DNA from: an uncultured Limosilactobacillus sp.
GTDB lineage: Bacteria; Bacillota; Bacilli; Lactobacillales; Lactobacillaceae
DNA: 46,021 bases
NCBI RefSeq assembly: GCF_934202235.1
Contig: NZ_CAKPXS010000007.1
Coordinates: forward strand, 1-46,021
Reading direction: 5' to 3'
In this document: piece after piece, positions 1-7,489 of the stretch
How positions within the stretch are numbered: the first letter of the stretch is position 1
Layout: each line of letters begins with the position of its first letter
Position numbers and translations under genes: made by a program
Notes under the pieces: generated by a model
What the model was told of the DNA's origin: nothing
Databases searched by the model: none
The model's input: the letters and a program-made list of their open reading frames with translations, nothing else

Positions 1-1490
1 CCTCTGGGCTAGTCCTCTTCAACCTGGCAGTGGCGACGCTGGTTAACGGTGACTTCTCCCTGGTTAACGGAGTAGCAACCTTTCTCTACGTCTTCTTTGG
101 GGGAATCGTCGTGGGACTCCTCTTGGGAGCACTGATCGTCAATCTCCGGTTATGGATGCTGCAAGAACACGCCGCCATCTCCAATGTCGACTTACCAATC
201 AACCTCCTGACCCCGATCGTTGTCTACTTTGCCGCCGAAGAAGTTCACGTTTCCGGCATCATCGCCGTCGTCGCCGCCGGGATTGCCCACAGTATCTGGT
301 ACGAACGTCTCCACCTGACATCGTCGGAACTACAAATTGCCAGTCACAGTACCTGGCACCTGGTCACTGATATCCTCAACGGATTAGTCTTTGCCCTACT
401 AGGGGTGACCCTGCCGGACATCTTTCATGGTGTCTCAGCTGCGTCATTCATGCGGGTATTGGTCATTGCCGTCCTGGTTTACGCAGTCATGACCCTCCTC
501 CGTTACCTCTGGGCCCGGACAAACATCGTTCAGCTGCGCTCGGATAACGATCAGGCGAGGAAGGAAGCCCTCCTGCTGGCTATCGGTGGGGTCCACGGAA
601 CAATTGCGCTGGCGATGGCCTTTTCAATGCCAGCCACAATTAGCGGCACCCCCCTGCCCTACCGTAACCAGTACATTTTGATCACCACCGTGGTGATCTT
701 TATCAGTCTCCTCGTCGGAACCTTCTGTTTTCCAGTGCTGCTCCCACAAAAAAAGCTCGGTTACAGCCAAGGCGATTTCAACGCCCACCTCGTGGCCAGC
801 GTCTCTGCTGCGATGGATTACGTCCAACACTACGCAGCTGATTACAGCGGCGAGGTTGCGCTGGTTCAAAACAACCTCAGCAGCCAGCTGCGCGACCACG
901 TCCACATTGACCACCGCAAGTTTGAAGAGCTAATGGATGGGGCCCAAAAAGTAGAGTTAGCAACCGTTGACCAACTTCATGACCAGCAAGAAATTGATGA
1001 CGAGCAAGCGGAACTATATAACCACTACTTCGCCAAAATGATTGCCTTCAACCACCGTAACGTGATGCGCAATTACTTTGCCTTCCTCTGGCACGGCATT
1101 CAACGACGACGGAAAAGACGAGAAATCAAGAAAAAAATTCCCGAAGGGGAGTTGAAAGCCCACCTGCTCGATAATCGGGAGGCCTTCTGCATGATCGTCC
1201 AACAGGTTAACAAAGCCGTTGACGACTACCTCGACCAGCAGGCTACCGCTGACAACCGCGACGAAATCCGTAACATCAAGCAGGTCTATGCCAACCGCAT
1301 TCAGATGTTCAACCGGCAACGTAACATCAACGCTGACGTCCTCAACCGGCTCTTCCTTGATTCTTTCCGGGAGGAACACGACTACGTCAACGAGCAACTG
1401 GCTGCCGGTAAGATCAACCGCGACCTCGCCAACGCCTTAAATAAGCAAATCTCTACCGACGAACTTGTCTTCATGCAGTCAACGGAATAA
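1..1490 (+). CDS. NhaP-type Na+/H+ antiporter, C-terminal part (cut by window edge)
   Basis: This is the 3' part of a CPA1-family sodium/proton antiporter in the cell membrane. The reading frame is open from base 3 and reads SGLVLFNLAVATLV, which matches the conserved D-A-[TS]-G-x-V-x-F core of the family, so the true start lies left of the window. The GTG at base 30 is internal. About 240 visible residues are hydrophobic membrane segments (for example IVVYFAAEEVHVSGIIAVVAAG). They are followed by a charged cytoplasmic tail of roughly 230 residues rich in Q, D, R and K, probably helical. Long C-terminal tails that tune activity by pH are known in this family. The gene ends at a shared terminator with the convergent hydrolase gene. 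The family call is firm; the ion specificity is inferred. Confidence 0.9.
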   Translation, partial: SGLVLFNLAVATLVNGDFSLVNGVATFLYVFFGGIVVGLLLGALIVNLRLWMLQEHAAISNVDLPINLLTPIVVYFAAEEVHVSGIIAVVAAGIAHSIWYERLHLTSSELQIASHSTWHLVTDILNGLVFALLGVTLPDIFHGVSAASFMRVLVIAVLVYAVMTLLRYLWARTNIVQLRSDNDQARKEALLLAIGGVHGTIALAMAFSMPATISGTPLPYRNQYILITTVVIFISLLVGTFCFPVLLPQKKLGYSQGDFNAHLVASVSAAMDYVQHYAADYSGEVALVQNNLSSQLRDHVHIDHRKFEELMDGAQKVELATVDQLHDQQEIDDEQAELYNHYFAKMIAFNHRNVMRNYFAFLWHGIQRRRKRREIKKKIPEGELKAHLLDNREAFCMIVQQVNKAVDDYLDQQATADNRDEIRNIKQVYANRIQMFNRQRNINADVLNRLFLDSFREEHDYVNEQLAAGKINRDLANALNKQISTDELVFMQSTE

Positions 1491-1512
1491 ACTACCTTCC
1501 TTCTGGATAACA

Positions 1513-1544
1513 AAAGCGAGCCAAAATACTGGCTCGCTTTTTTG
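1513..1544. terminator. Bidirectional rho-independent terminator
   Basis: Ten-base arms (AAGCGAGCCA at 1514-1523 and TGGCTCGCTT at 1530-1539) with a short loop are followed by a T-run on the plus strand and preceded by an A-run. It lies between the convergent antiporter and hydrolase genes and can serve both. Confidence 0.9.
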
Positions 1545-2501
1545 TTAATGAACGTAGCGGTCAAGGAACCGTTGAATGTGCTGGCGGTACTGCCGCGGCT
1601 GAGTTTGGAAGGACTTCGCGTGCTGGGCACCCTTAACCACCCACAGTTGTTTAGGACCGCGCGTTGCCCGGTAATTCTGGTAGACCATCCTGGTCGGGAC
1701 AAAGGTATCATCGGCCCCGTGGATAAAGAGCATCGGTCGCCGGTTATGGTGCAGTGACTCGACTGCGCTGGCTTCACCAAGATAAAAGCCGTTGAGAACA
1801 CGGTTATAGAGACTCATTGTCTTCTCCAGCGGCCAGGACACCACTCCTGGCAGGTGGTACAGGTCACGGGCCTCATGGGTGATCTCGTTCATCACGGTAT
1901 CGTACCCGCAGTCTTCAATAAAGGCTTTCACCTGTGGTGGTAGCTTGGTGCCGCTGGTCATCATCGTCGTCGCCCCACCCATGCTGACACCAAACATGAC
2001 AATTTGTGAACCCTTGCCGTTATGTTGAATAATCTGCCGAATCCAACGCTGCTGGTCGCGCCGCTCTGGCCAACCATAGCCGATCAAGCGGCCCTCACTT
2101 TGCCCGTGCGCCCGGGCATCAGGTAAGAGCACGTTGTATCCCATTTGGTGAAACATCGCCGCATAGGCGCCCATCGATTCCTTCCGGTTCATAAAGCCAT
2201 GACAGATCAGCGCCGTTTTGTTCGTTGGTCGTGCTGCGGGAACGTAGTCGGCTACCAGCCGGTCCCGGTCGTTGGCCGCCATGATGGTCCAGTCCTGCTT
2301 ATGGGCATCTTGAAACCACTTTTCTTCGCGGTAGAGCCGGTCATGCTTGCTGATTGGCCGGTTTTTGATAAAAGTTTTCGGGCTGCGAACGATCGCCACG
2401 TGGAAAAAGTAGGCAGCACCGCCTAAGTCTGCAACCAAGAGGATTCTCACCACCCACAGCAGCAGGTTGCGCCAAAAATGACTTTTCTTCCCTTGTTTCA
2501 T
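1545..2501 (-). CDS. Membrane-anchored alpha/beta hydrolase
   Basis: This is a serine hydrolase of the alpha/beta fold, about 318 residues. A short basic N-terminus is followed by one hydrophobic segment (residues about 10-37), so the catalytic domain is probably anchored and faces outward. The nucleophile elbow is G-V-S-M-G with Ser173. An acid in FIHGADDTFVP and a histidine in GAQHAKSF fit the catalytic triad. An oxyanion-type ALICHGF motif is near residue 97. ATG at 2501 is chosen over an in-frame TTG six bases earlier because GGGGAA sits about six bases upstream of that ATG. Family members are often annotated as cell-surface hydrolases or peptidase S9-like proteins. The substrate cannot be read from the sequence. 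Confidence 0.88.
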   Translation of the reverse strand: MKQGKKSHFWRNLLLWVVRILLVADLGGAAYFFHVAIVRSPKTFIKNRPISKHDRLYREEKWFQDAHKQDWTIMAANDRDRLVADYVPAARPTNKTALICHGFMNRKESMGAYAAMFHQMGYNVLLPDARAHGQSEGRLIGYGWPERRDQQRWIRQIIQHNGKGSQIVMFGVSMGGATTMMTSGTKLPPQVKAFIEDCGYDTVMNEITHEARDLYHLPGVVSWPLEKTMSLYNRVLNGFYLGEASAVESLHHNRRPMLFIHGADDTFVPTRMVYQNYRATRGPKQLWVVKGAQHAKSFQTQPRQYRQHIQRFLDRYVH

Positions 2502-2537
2502 TAACAATTCCCCGTTCTCTCAATGATGGTTGATATT

Positions 2538-2564
2538 TTAACACGTTTAATTAAATGGTAAAAT
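2538..2564 (+). promoter_or_regulatory. Possible promoter of the XRE regulator gene
   Basis: TTAACA (2538-2543) and TAAAAT (2559-2564) lie in AT-rich DNA upstream of the regulator gene. The spacing of 15 bases is one or two short of ideal, so this is tentative. Confidence 0.3.
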
Positions 2565-2588
2565 AATAGTTATAAGGAAGGTGAGGAC

Positions 2589-3005
2589 ATGTTTCCTGAA
2601 AGATTACGGGCACTGCGCCGCGGAGAAAGGATTACCCTCAAAGAGCTGGCAACAGCCTTAAACGAAAATTTAGGACCAGGAGAGCGTCCCAACACCGCCT
2701 CCCAGATTGGCAACTGGGAGCGTGGCATTCGGACCCCCAACTACATTGAGGCGCGCAAGCTCGCTGAGTACTTTGATGTCAGCCTTGACTACCTAACGGG
2801 TAAGTCGGACCGTGATGACTATGACCTCGGTAAACTCTTTTTCTCCGGTAAGGACCTTTCGTTTAATGGCAAAAACCTCACCAGTGAAGACCGTTACGAA
2901 ATTTTCCAGTTAATCGATGGCTACATGAAAGGCCGCGAAAACCGCAAGGATACTGACAAGTTCTATGGCCGTCAGGGCGAATTGAACCTGAATTTTAAGA
3001 ACTAA
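2589..3005 (+). CDS. XRE-family helix-turn-helix regulator
   Basis: This 138-residue protein begins with a Cro/CI-type helix-turn-helix domain (residues about 1-75, FPERLRALRRGERITLKELA through NTASQIGNWERG to VSLDYLTGKSD). A short C-terminal part of unknown role, predicted helical and charged, follows. Such proteins bind DNA as dimers, often near their own gene. The start is supported by AAGGTGAGG just upstream. Its stop codon is two bases before the next ATG, so the methyltransferase-like gene is almost certainly co-transcribed and translationally coupled. The regulated target is unknown. Confidence 0.88.
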   Translation: MFPERLRALRRGERITLKELATALNENLGPGERPNTASQIGNWERGIRTPNYIEARKLAEYFDVSLDYLTGKSDRDDYDLGKLFFSGKDLSFNGKNLTSEDRYEIFQLIDGYMKGRENRKDTDKFYGRQGELNLNFKN

Positions 3006-3007
3006 TC

Positions 3008-3862
3008 ATGAAGCTACAAAAGAAAAAACAACTCGCAAAACGCCTAAAAAAAAGCCACCGCCAAACTCGGCAGGCACCTTATATCGAAAAACTAACCAGC
3101 TACGGTCAACTCTTCGCGGACGTTCCGGAAGTCAAGTTTCTGATTAACAACGTCCTGGAAAGCGACCACCTGATTAAAAACGGCCTCTTACCCCAGCAAT
3201 TGCCACAACTATTACTACCAGATGACATCCAGGACCGTCTTTACCGGCAGCTGGCCAGTAAATACCCGGCGGGTAATCCAGCTGGCGACAAACTCTGGGA
3301 CCGGTACACCGCGGCCTTGCCGAAAGTGGACCGTCTCCTGCGCAATTACCGCGACTACCTCGAAGAAACCTACGGAATGTGGTCGTACACCAACGCCCCC
3401 TTTATCGCTGCCTTAAGTGATTACCTGGCGGGTCAGCCAGTCCTTGAGATCATGGCTGGCAATGGCTACATTTCTCGTGGTCTCCGCCAACATAACCCCC
3501 ACCAGCACGTTATCACCACCGATAGCAAGGCCTGGGTCGACGAAAACCAGACTGGCCGTCACCCGGTAACAACGGTCGAAAAGTGTGATGCCCTGGCTGC
3601 TATTAAAAGGTACGGTCACGAAGTCCGCTTTGTTATCATGTCCTGGTCGCCAGACAAGGTTGAAATCGACTGGCAGGTTCTTCAGCTGATCAGGCAGGGC
3701 TTTCCCCACCCGCAGTTGCTGGTAGTTGGTGAAAAGAATGGCGCCACTAACTCCGCTCGCTTCTGGAAGGAAGCAACTCTCAGCCAAGCGGGTCTGGAAA
3801 AGGTCAACCAGCACTTGCAAACATTTGATCTGATTGACGAACAAGTTTATCTTGCTAAATGA
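3008..3862 (+). CDS. SAM-dependent methyltransferase-like protein
   Basis: This is a 284-residue soluble protein. The segment VLEIMAGNGYISRGL (residues about 143-157) matches the glycine-rich SAM-binding loop of class I methyltransferases, and an acidic residue in ITTDSK follows at the expected place after strand 2. An MSWSPDK segment stands where motif IV would be but lacks a clear DPPY or NPPF signature, so it is probably not a DNA amino-methyltransferase. The first 35 residues are very basic (KLQKKKQLAKRLKKSHRQTR), which suggests RNA or ribosome contact. It is coupled to the XRE gene two bases upstream. Substrate unknown; a degenerate, non-catalytic family member is possible. Confidence 0.7.
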   Translation: MKLQKKKQLAKRLKKSHRQTRQAPYIEKLTSYGQLFADVPEVKFLINNVLESDHLIKNGLLPQQLPQLLLPDDIQDRLYRQLASKYPAGNPAGDKLWDRYTAALPKVDRLLRNYRDYLEETYGMWSYTNAPFIAALSDYLAGQPVLEIMAGNGYISRGLRQHNPHQHVITTDSKAWVDENQTGRHPVTTVEKCDALAAIKRYGHEVRFVIMSWSPDKVEIDWQVLQLIRQGFPHPQLLVVGEKNGATNSARFWKEATLSQAGLEKVNQHLQTFDLIDEQVYLAK

Positions 3863-3900
3863 TCAACAGTTACCACCCCCATTTGGTCCTATCAGAGAGT

Positions 3901-4010
3901 AATAATCGGCTCCTAGCGTTCGGCTTTACCAGAACGTTAGGAGCTATTATTATACTGCCTGTTAACTTTTAGCATAAATACGGGGGCTTATGTCACAGAC
4001 CCTTTTTATT
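3901..4010 (+). repeat. Dispersed repeat, copy A (hairpin plus transposase leader)
   Basis: A long imperfect hairpin (arms 3901-3921 and 3932-3951, core CTCCTAGCGTTC / GAACGTTAGGAG) is followed by CCTGTTAACTTTTAG and a GTCACA motif. The same series of blocks occurs in opposite orientation at 23950-24052, with compensated or tolerated base changes in the stem. This indicates two relics of one element. The hairpin may also end transcription from the methyltransferase-like gene, although there is no long T-run. Confidence 0.75.
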
Positions 4011-4157
4011 AAGTTAAAAGTTGTCAAAATAAACCCGACCTATTCCCGTATTTGTCGGGTAGTTTGCCCAAGTAACAAGGTTCGTCAAAAAGGCCGCGGT
4101 CAACTAATTCAATTAATAGGTACTATTGACCCCACCTTTGCGTATTTACATTGGTAA
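3990..4157 (+). pseudogene. Truncated transposase N-terminus (relic)
   Basis: A 55-codon frame starts at ATG 3990 with GGGGG a few bases upstream, and ends at TAA 4155. The product reads MSQTLFIKLKVVKINPTY and then a segment ending QKGRGQLIQLIGTID. The pattern of basic residues, a conserved-looking V-C/E-S region and a final leucine/isoleucine-rich LIGTID resembles the first 50 residues of IS1634-type (IS4-like) transposases. There is no DDE region downstream, because the next gene begins at 4178. The match is from memory of the family and is tentative. The same start context (GTG-TCA-CAA) is present in copy B. Confidence 0.4.
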
Positions 4158-4177
4158 AGAGTTGACGGAGGTCCCCG

Positions 4178-5008
4178 ATGAACACGACGAAGACAACCTA
4201 TGGCTTTACTGAAGATAAGGTTTTTGGCTGGGTGATGGAAGATAAGGAGTTTTGCCGGTTTGTCCTCCAAACGATCTTACCCCAGTTGGACATTCGAGAA
4301 GTTCAGAACTTGTACCTGCAAAGGGAACTGAGTAATGCTGACCGGCAGACCAAGGATGTCCGCTTAGATATTCTGGTCCGTGACCAGCACAACCGCGTCT
4401 ACAACGTGGAAATGCAGGTTGCCGACCAGGATAACCTGGGGCAGCGCATGCGATACTACTTATCCAAGGTCGATGCCCATTACACGTTAGAAAAAAGCAA
4501 GTCCTATAATGACCTACAAGCCACCTATATCATTTTCCTGTGTAACTTTGATTATCCCGGACAGGGCCGGATCCGCTACACCTATCACGAATATGAAGAC
4601 CAGGATAAGTCACTAATGTTGCCAACCAACTCGGCGAAAGTTATCATTAATGCAAAGGGGCAGCTAGCTGGTAATAGCCAGGACCTACAAAACCTGGTGA
4701 AGCTAATGCGTGGCGAACCCATCAGCGGTAGCAAACACTTTGATTATGCGCAACAGAAGATCAAAGAAATTAATGACGACCCCAAAAGGAGGGCGCAGAT
4801 CATGGATTACGAAACTAAATTGCTTGAACGTGAGCAGCTGGGTGAAAAACAAGGGAGACAGCAAGGTATCACCAAGATGATTGGCAACACCATTAAACAG
4901 TTGAAGGCTGCTGGCTATGACGAACTAGACGCTTATTCCTTCGTTAAAAAGTTGGGTGCCGGTCTCAGTGACAGCACCCTTCGCGACATGGTGGACCAAT
5001 ACTACTAA
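4178..5008 (+). CDS. Rpn-family PD-(D/E)XK nuclease / putative transposase
   Basis: This 276-residue protein resembles the Rpn (YhgA-like) recombination-promoting nuclease family. The N-terminus has the family hallmark of a pathogen-like FGWVMEDKEFCRFVLQTILP helix. The nuclease core shows D-V-R-L-D-I-L-V followed by N-V-E-M-Q (residues about 66-90), that is, the D...ExQ form of the PD-(D/E)XK active site. The C-terminal third is charged and Q-rich, with a short EKQGRQQGI tract typical of the family. GGAGG precedes the ATG. Known Rpn proteins cut DNA and promote RecA-independent recombination. It sits alone, directly after a transposase relic, in a segment that looks inserted. Length is normal and the frame intact. 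Confidence 0.85.
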   Translation: MNTTKTTYGFTEDKVFGWVMEDKEFCRFVLQTILPQLDIREVQNLYLQRELSNADRQTKDVRLDILVRDQHNRVYNVEMQVADQDNLGQRMRYYLSKVDAHYTLEKSKSYNDLQATYIIFLCNFDYPGQGRIRYTYHEYEDQDKSLMLPTNSAKVIINAKGQLAGNSQDLQNLVKLMRGEPISGSKHFDYAQQKIKEINDDPKRRAQIMDYETKLLEREQLGEKQGRQQGITKMIGNTIKQLKAAGYDELDAYSFVKKLGAGLSDSTLRDMVDQYY

Positions 5009-5083
5009 TCAGCCTCATTTGCTACCATCTTCCCCCAAAAAAAGATGCTGCGCGGGACGCGTCGCTCCATTAATCTGCAAAAT

Positions 5084-5119
5084 AAAAACACTGTGACAAA
5101 AAATCGTCACAGTGTTTTT
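5084..5119. terminator. Strong hairpin terminator
   Basis: AAAAACACTGTGAC (5084-5096) pairs perfectly with GTCACAGTGTTTTT (5106-5119). A/T runs on both sides let it act on either strand: after the nuclease gene on plus, and after the structured segment on minus. Confidence 0.88.
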
Positions 5120-5314
5120 GTGTCTTGATATTATCTCAGGAACGATCTCGCAGTTCACATACGACCCGCTCCGGGCACCCCGCAATCCGGCGGGTTAACG
5201 CGCCCCACTCTGAAATGTCATCCCGCTTTTCGCGGGTGCAACCAATTTGGGTTGGTTGCGGACCTCTCAGCTCATCGCAAGCTTAGCCTAACACCATCAA
5301 TACCAACTTGCAAG
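5120..5314 (-). other. GC-rich, hairpin-dense non-coding segment (possible ncRNA or leader relic)
   Basis: Nearly 200 bases have no credible gene but several short perfect hairpins: GCAACCAA/TTGGTTGC, CCCGC/GCGGG, and alternative pairings among CCCGCC, GCGGGG and GGAGCGGG. Read on minus it ends at the terminator 5084-5119. A stretch at 5199-5212 (minus: AGAGTGGGGCGCG) faintly recalls the T-box core, but the full signature is absent and no gene follows on that strand. It could be the 3' region of the gene at 5315, a small RNA, or a leader cut off from its gene by the insertion to its left. Confidence 0.3.
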
Positions 5315-5860
5315 CTACTTGCTAGCCTTTTTCGTCCGGCGCCGGCGCGTAGCCGTCTTCTTGTGGGTCGTTTTTCTGGTCTTCTTCGGCTTTTTAGCAG
5401 CTTCCGTTGCCTTTTCCTGGTTTTCCTTGACTGCCGCCAGGTGCTGACTGACCCACTGCTGGGCCTTCATCACCGACTGGTCTGGCTGCTCAGCAAACTC
5501 ATCTGCCGTGTTCAACAGGTCAATCCGCAGGTGGGAAGCGTTGACGTGTTCCGCTTCCATTACCAGGTAAACGTTAACTGGCTGGGGGTCATCCCCGGCA
5601 ATCAGCTTTGGATCCAGTCGTCCAGCTTCCGCCATTGGCACGTTAATCAAGTTGGTCTCCAAACGGACAGCAACCTCTTCGTCCTCCCCACTGACGTTCC
5701 ACTGGTAAGCAGCAAGAAACCCGGCATCTAACTGGTCAGCAATAAAGGCCAACCCGTCATGAAGGCTGGCTAGTTGTTGAATCTCCACCGTCGTTGCCGC
5801 AACTTCCTTAACTTTCGCATTTGCTAACTGCTCAAGATAATCACTTACGCTTAGTTTCAT
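5315..5860 (-). CDS. Uncharacterised protein with a strongly basic C-terminal tail
   Basis: A 181-residue protein of unknown function. Residues 1-125 are acidic and look like a small mixed alpha/beta domain (for example EVAVRLETNLINVPMAEAG and VNVYLVMEAEHVN). Residues about 147-181 are a dense lysine/arginine/threonine tail (KKPKKTRKTTHKK, RRRRTKKASK). The tail resembles nucleic-acid-binding or polyanion-binding extensions. No signal peptide or membrane segment. GGGAGAAAATAGCTC precedes the ATG. Its start overlaps the end of the membrane protein gene upstream by 20 bases, so the two are translated together. Codon use does not stand out from its neighbours. Confidence 0.75.
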   Translation of the reverse strand: MKLSVSDYLEQLANAKVKEVAATTVEIQQLASLHDGLAFIADQLDAGFLAAYQWNVSGEDEEVAVRLETNLINVPMAEAGRLDPKLIAGDDPQPVNVYLVMEAEHVNASHLRIDLLNTADEFAEQPDQSVMKAQQWVSQHLAAVKENQEKATEAAKKPKKTRKTTHKKTATRRRRTKKASK

Positions 5861-6254
5861 GAGCTATTTTCTCCCTTACTTTCTCCCGATCATAGTCTAA
5901 TCGCTGTTGAATACCATACCACACTCCGATGAGACTGACGACGATGCCAATTACACAGAGTATTTCAATCGCCAGTCCGTAAGCCGATGCCCGGGGGCGA
6001 ACGGTGATTAAGCCGCCATAATCAGCAAAGGCGTAGTAAATCATCACCAAAATAGTGACGTAACCACAAAAGCGCATCCGCAGGGCAGCGAGGGCCACCA
6101 CGACCACCCACAGGATAATAATCAACAGAACCCGCCACAGGACTTCCCCACTGAGCAGGGGCGTTCCGTGTTGGTGAAACATCGCTAAGTCAACAATGGC
6201 CGCAATAATCATTGCGATTAGCGAAAAGGCGATTAATTTTGAAACGTTCTTCAT
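5841..6254 (-). CDS. Small integral membrane protein, unknown function
   Basis: A 137-residue protein with four likely membrane segments (residues about 8-25, 38-62, 65-85 and 92-117), then a basic cytoplasmic tail (YDREKVREKIAHETKRK). AAGGGGAG lies ahead of the ATG. It is followed with a 20-base overlap by the gene with the basic tail, and preceded 11 bases upstream by the L,D-transpeptidase gene, all on one strand. This suggests a three-gene unit connected with the cell envelope. No enzymatic motif is visible and I do not recognise the family. Confidence 0.75.
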   Translation of the reverse strand: MKNVSKLIAFSLIAMIIAAIVDLAMFHQHGTPLLSGEVLWRVLLIIILWVVVVALAALRMRFCGYVTILVMIYYAFADYGGLITVRPRASAYGLAIEILCVIGIVVSLIGVWYGIQQRLDYDREKVREKIAHETKRK

Positions 6255-6265
6255 AAAAACTCCCC

Positions 6266-7387
6266 TTAATTAAAAATGGCAATTGGCTCGTCCTTCGACA
6301 CATTGTTCCAGATGGAATCAATCTGGCTCGGCCGGACATTCAGACAACCGTGCGAGCCGTTTTGCTGCCACTCACTGGCGCCCCAGCGGGTCCGCCAGCT
6401 GGCGTCATGAATGCCGCAACCCTCTTCGGTAAACGGCATCCAACGGCTAACCTTGCTAGCGTAATCTGTCCCGTTACTATTCTTGCCACGCAAGACGCTC
6501 GGGCTTTGCTTGTAGCCAATGTAAAAGACCCCCGTTGGCGTGTTGTCGTGGCCGTTATTGGTTCCCGACACGATGTCAACACTGGCGACCACTTTGTTAT
6601 CCTTGTAAACCCACAGGTGCTGCTGACCCAGCGAAACAGCAATGTAGTCCTTGCCCAGACCATCGTTAGCGGTTACCCCGTAGCCGGTCCCGTGCGGGTT
6701 GAAACCAACACCTTTCAGGTAGTCCTTCCCATTAACGTGCTGGTCACCCTCGGTCAGGGCCTTCGCCACCCCGCTTGCTGCTTGGGAAACGTTTAGCTGC
6801 CAGCCGTAGGTATTGCCCTTCACCGCAACCCGTCCAGTCGGGGTAGTGACCTGATAATCCTTTAGAAGGGTCATCTGCTGGTGGTTAATGGTGGTTAAAC
6901 GACGGGTAATAGCTCCATTATCGACCTGGTACTGACCATTGGCATAAGTCGTACCGTTCAGCATTTCATCCGCCTTAAAGGTGTACCGGTGACCATTAAT
7001 AGCAAAGATCGTCGACCGGCCCACTAACTGCTGAAGGTGCTTCTTGGCTGCAACCGCGCCCTCATTATACTTTTGAAAGTGCTGTTGGTAGCTGCCGAAA
7101 AAGCGATGACGCTGCTGGTTAAACATCTGTTGGACGTCGGCAGTCGACAACAACTTGGCCGACCCACCATGCTGGCGGACGACCTTCCCATTTTCAAAGA
7201 TATAGGTTTTACCCTGCTCCTGGTTAACCTTTTGTTTAGCCTGTTCAACCGTGAGTCCACCGACCTTGACGTTGTTAATCGTCACCGCCCGGCGAAAGTA
7301 TTTAGCAGCGTGTGCTTCGTACAAACCAAGCACACCAATCACAATCAATACTGCTAAACCCACGATCATTGTCTTCTTGGGTTTCAT
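6266..7387 (-). CDS. L,D-transpeptidase (YkuD domain)
   Basis: A peptidoglycan cross-linking or remodelling enzyme of 373 residues, outside the membrane and anchored by one N-terminal hydrophobic segment (residues 7-27). Residues about 35-240 match the putative peptidoglycan-binding region found before YkuD domains (TINNVKVGGLTVEQAKQKV and onward). The catalytic domain (about 245-373) holds His327 (GCGIHDAS) and the signature S-H-G-C-L-N-V-R with Cys348, both essential in the family. GGAGG precedes the ATG. Such enzymes make 3-3 cross-links, or in lactobacilli may act as carboxypeptidases. All key residues are present. Confidence 0.93.
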   Translation of the reverse strand: MKPKKTMIVGLAVLIVIGVLGLYEAHAAKYFRRAVTINNVKVGGLTVEQAKQKVNQEQGKTYIFENGKVVRQHGGSAKLLSTADVQQMFNQQRHRFFGSYQQHFQKYNEGAVAAKKHLQQLVGRSTIFAINGHRYTFKADEMLNGTTYANGQYQVDNGAITRRLTTINHQQMTLLKDYQVTTPTGRVAVKGNTYGWQLNVSQAASGVAKALTEGDQHVNGKDYLKGVGFNPHGTGYGVTANDGLGKDYIAVSLGQQHLWVYKDNKVVASVDIVSGTNNGHDNTPTGVFYIGYKQSPSVLRGKNSNGTDYASKVSRWMPFTEEGCGIHDASWRTRWGASEWQQNGSHGCLNVRPSQIDSIWNNVSKDEPIAIFN

Positions 7388-7445
7388 TTTTCCTCCAGAA
7401 CCAACTTTTTAAGTGTTGATAACGTTATTTTATCATGTCTCATTG

Positions 7446-7451
7446 TATAAT
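7446..7451 (+). promoter_or_regulatory. Possible -10 box of the universal stress gene
   Basis: A perfect TATAAT lies 39 bases before the start of the stress-protein gene. No convincing -35 box is seen at the usual distance, so the promoter call rests on the -10 box alone. Confidence 0.35.
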
Positions 7452-7489
7452 TGACTTGTACAACTTAGCAAGTTTGGAGGGATAGAAGA

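Noticed and set aside
2141..2426. Divergent small gene inside the hydrolase region on plus
   Set aside because: Shadow frame with no ribosome site; the hydrolase motifs on minus explain the region.
5199..5212. T-box riboswitch on the minus strand
   Set aside because: Only part of the core (AGAGTGG...GCGCG) is present, the downstream complementary terminator half is missing, no specifier stem was found and no gene follows on that strand. Kept only as a hint in the structured-region entry.
5250..5290. TPP or lysine riboswitch, suggested by CTGAGA and GAGGTCCGC on minus
   Set aside because: The second conserved half of TPP (ACCTGATCTGG-like) and the lysine-box core are absent; there is no target gene downstream.
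5252..5731. Plus-strand frame of 159 codons
   Set aside because: Antisense to the 5315-5860 gene, rich in Leu/Ser/Arg as shadow frames are, and without a ribosome site.
6350..6796. Plus-strand frame of 148 codons
   Set aside because: Antisense of the L,D-transpeptidase domain, no ribosome site, no family resemblance.
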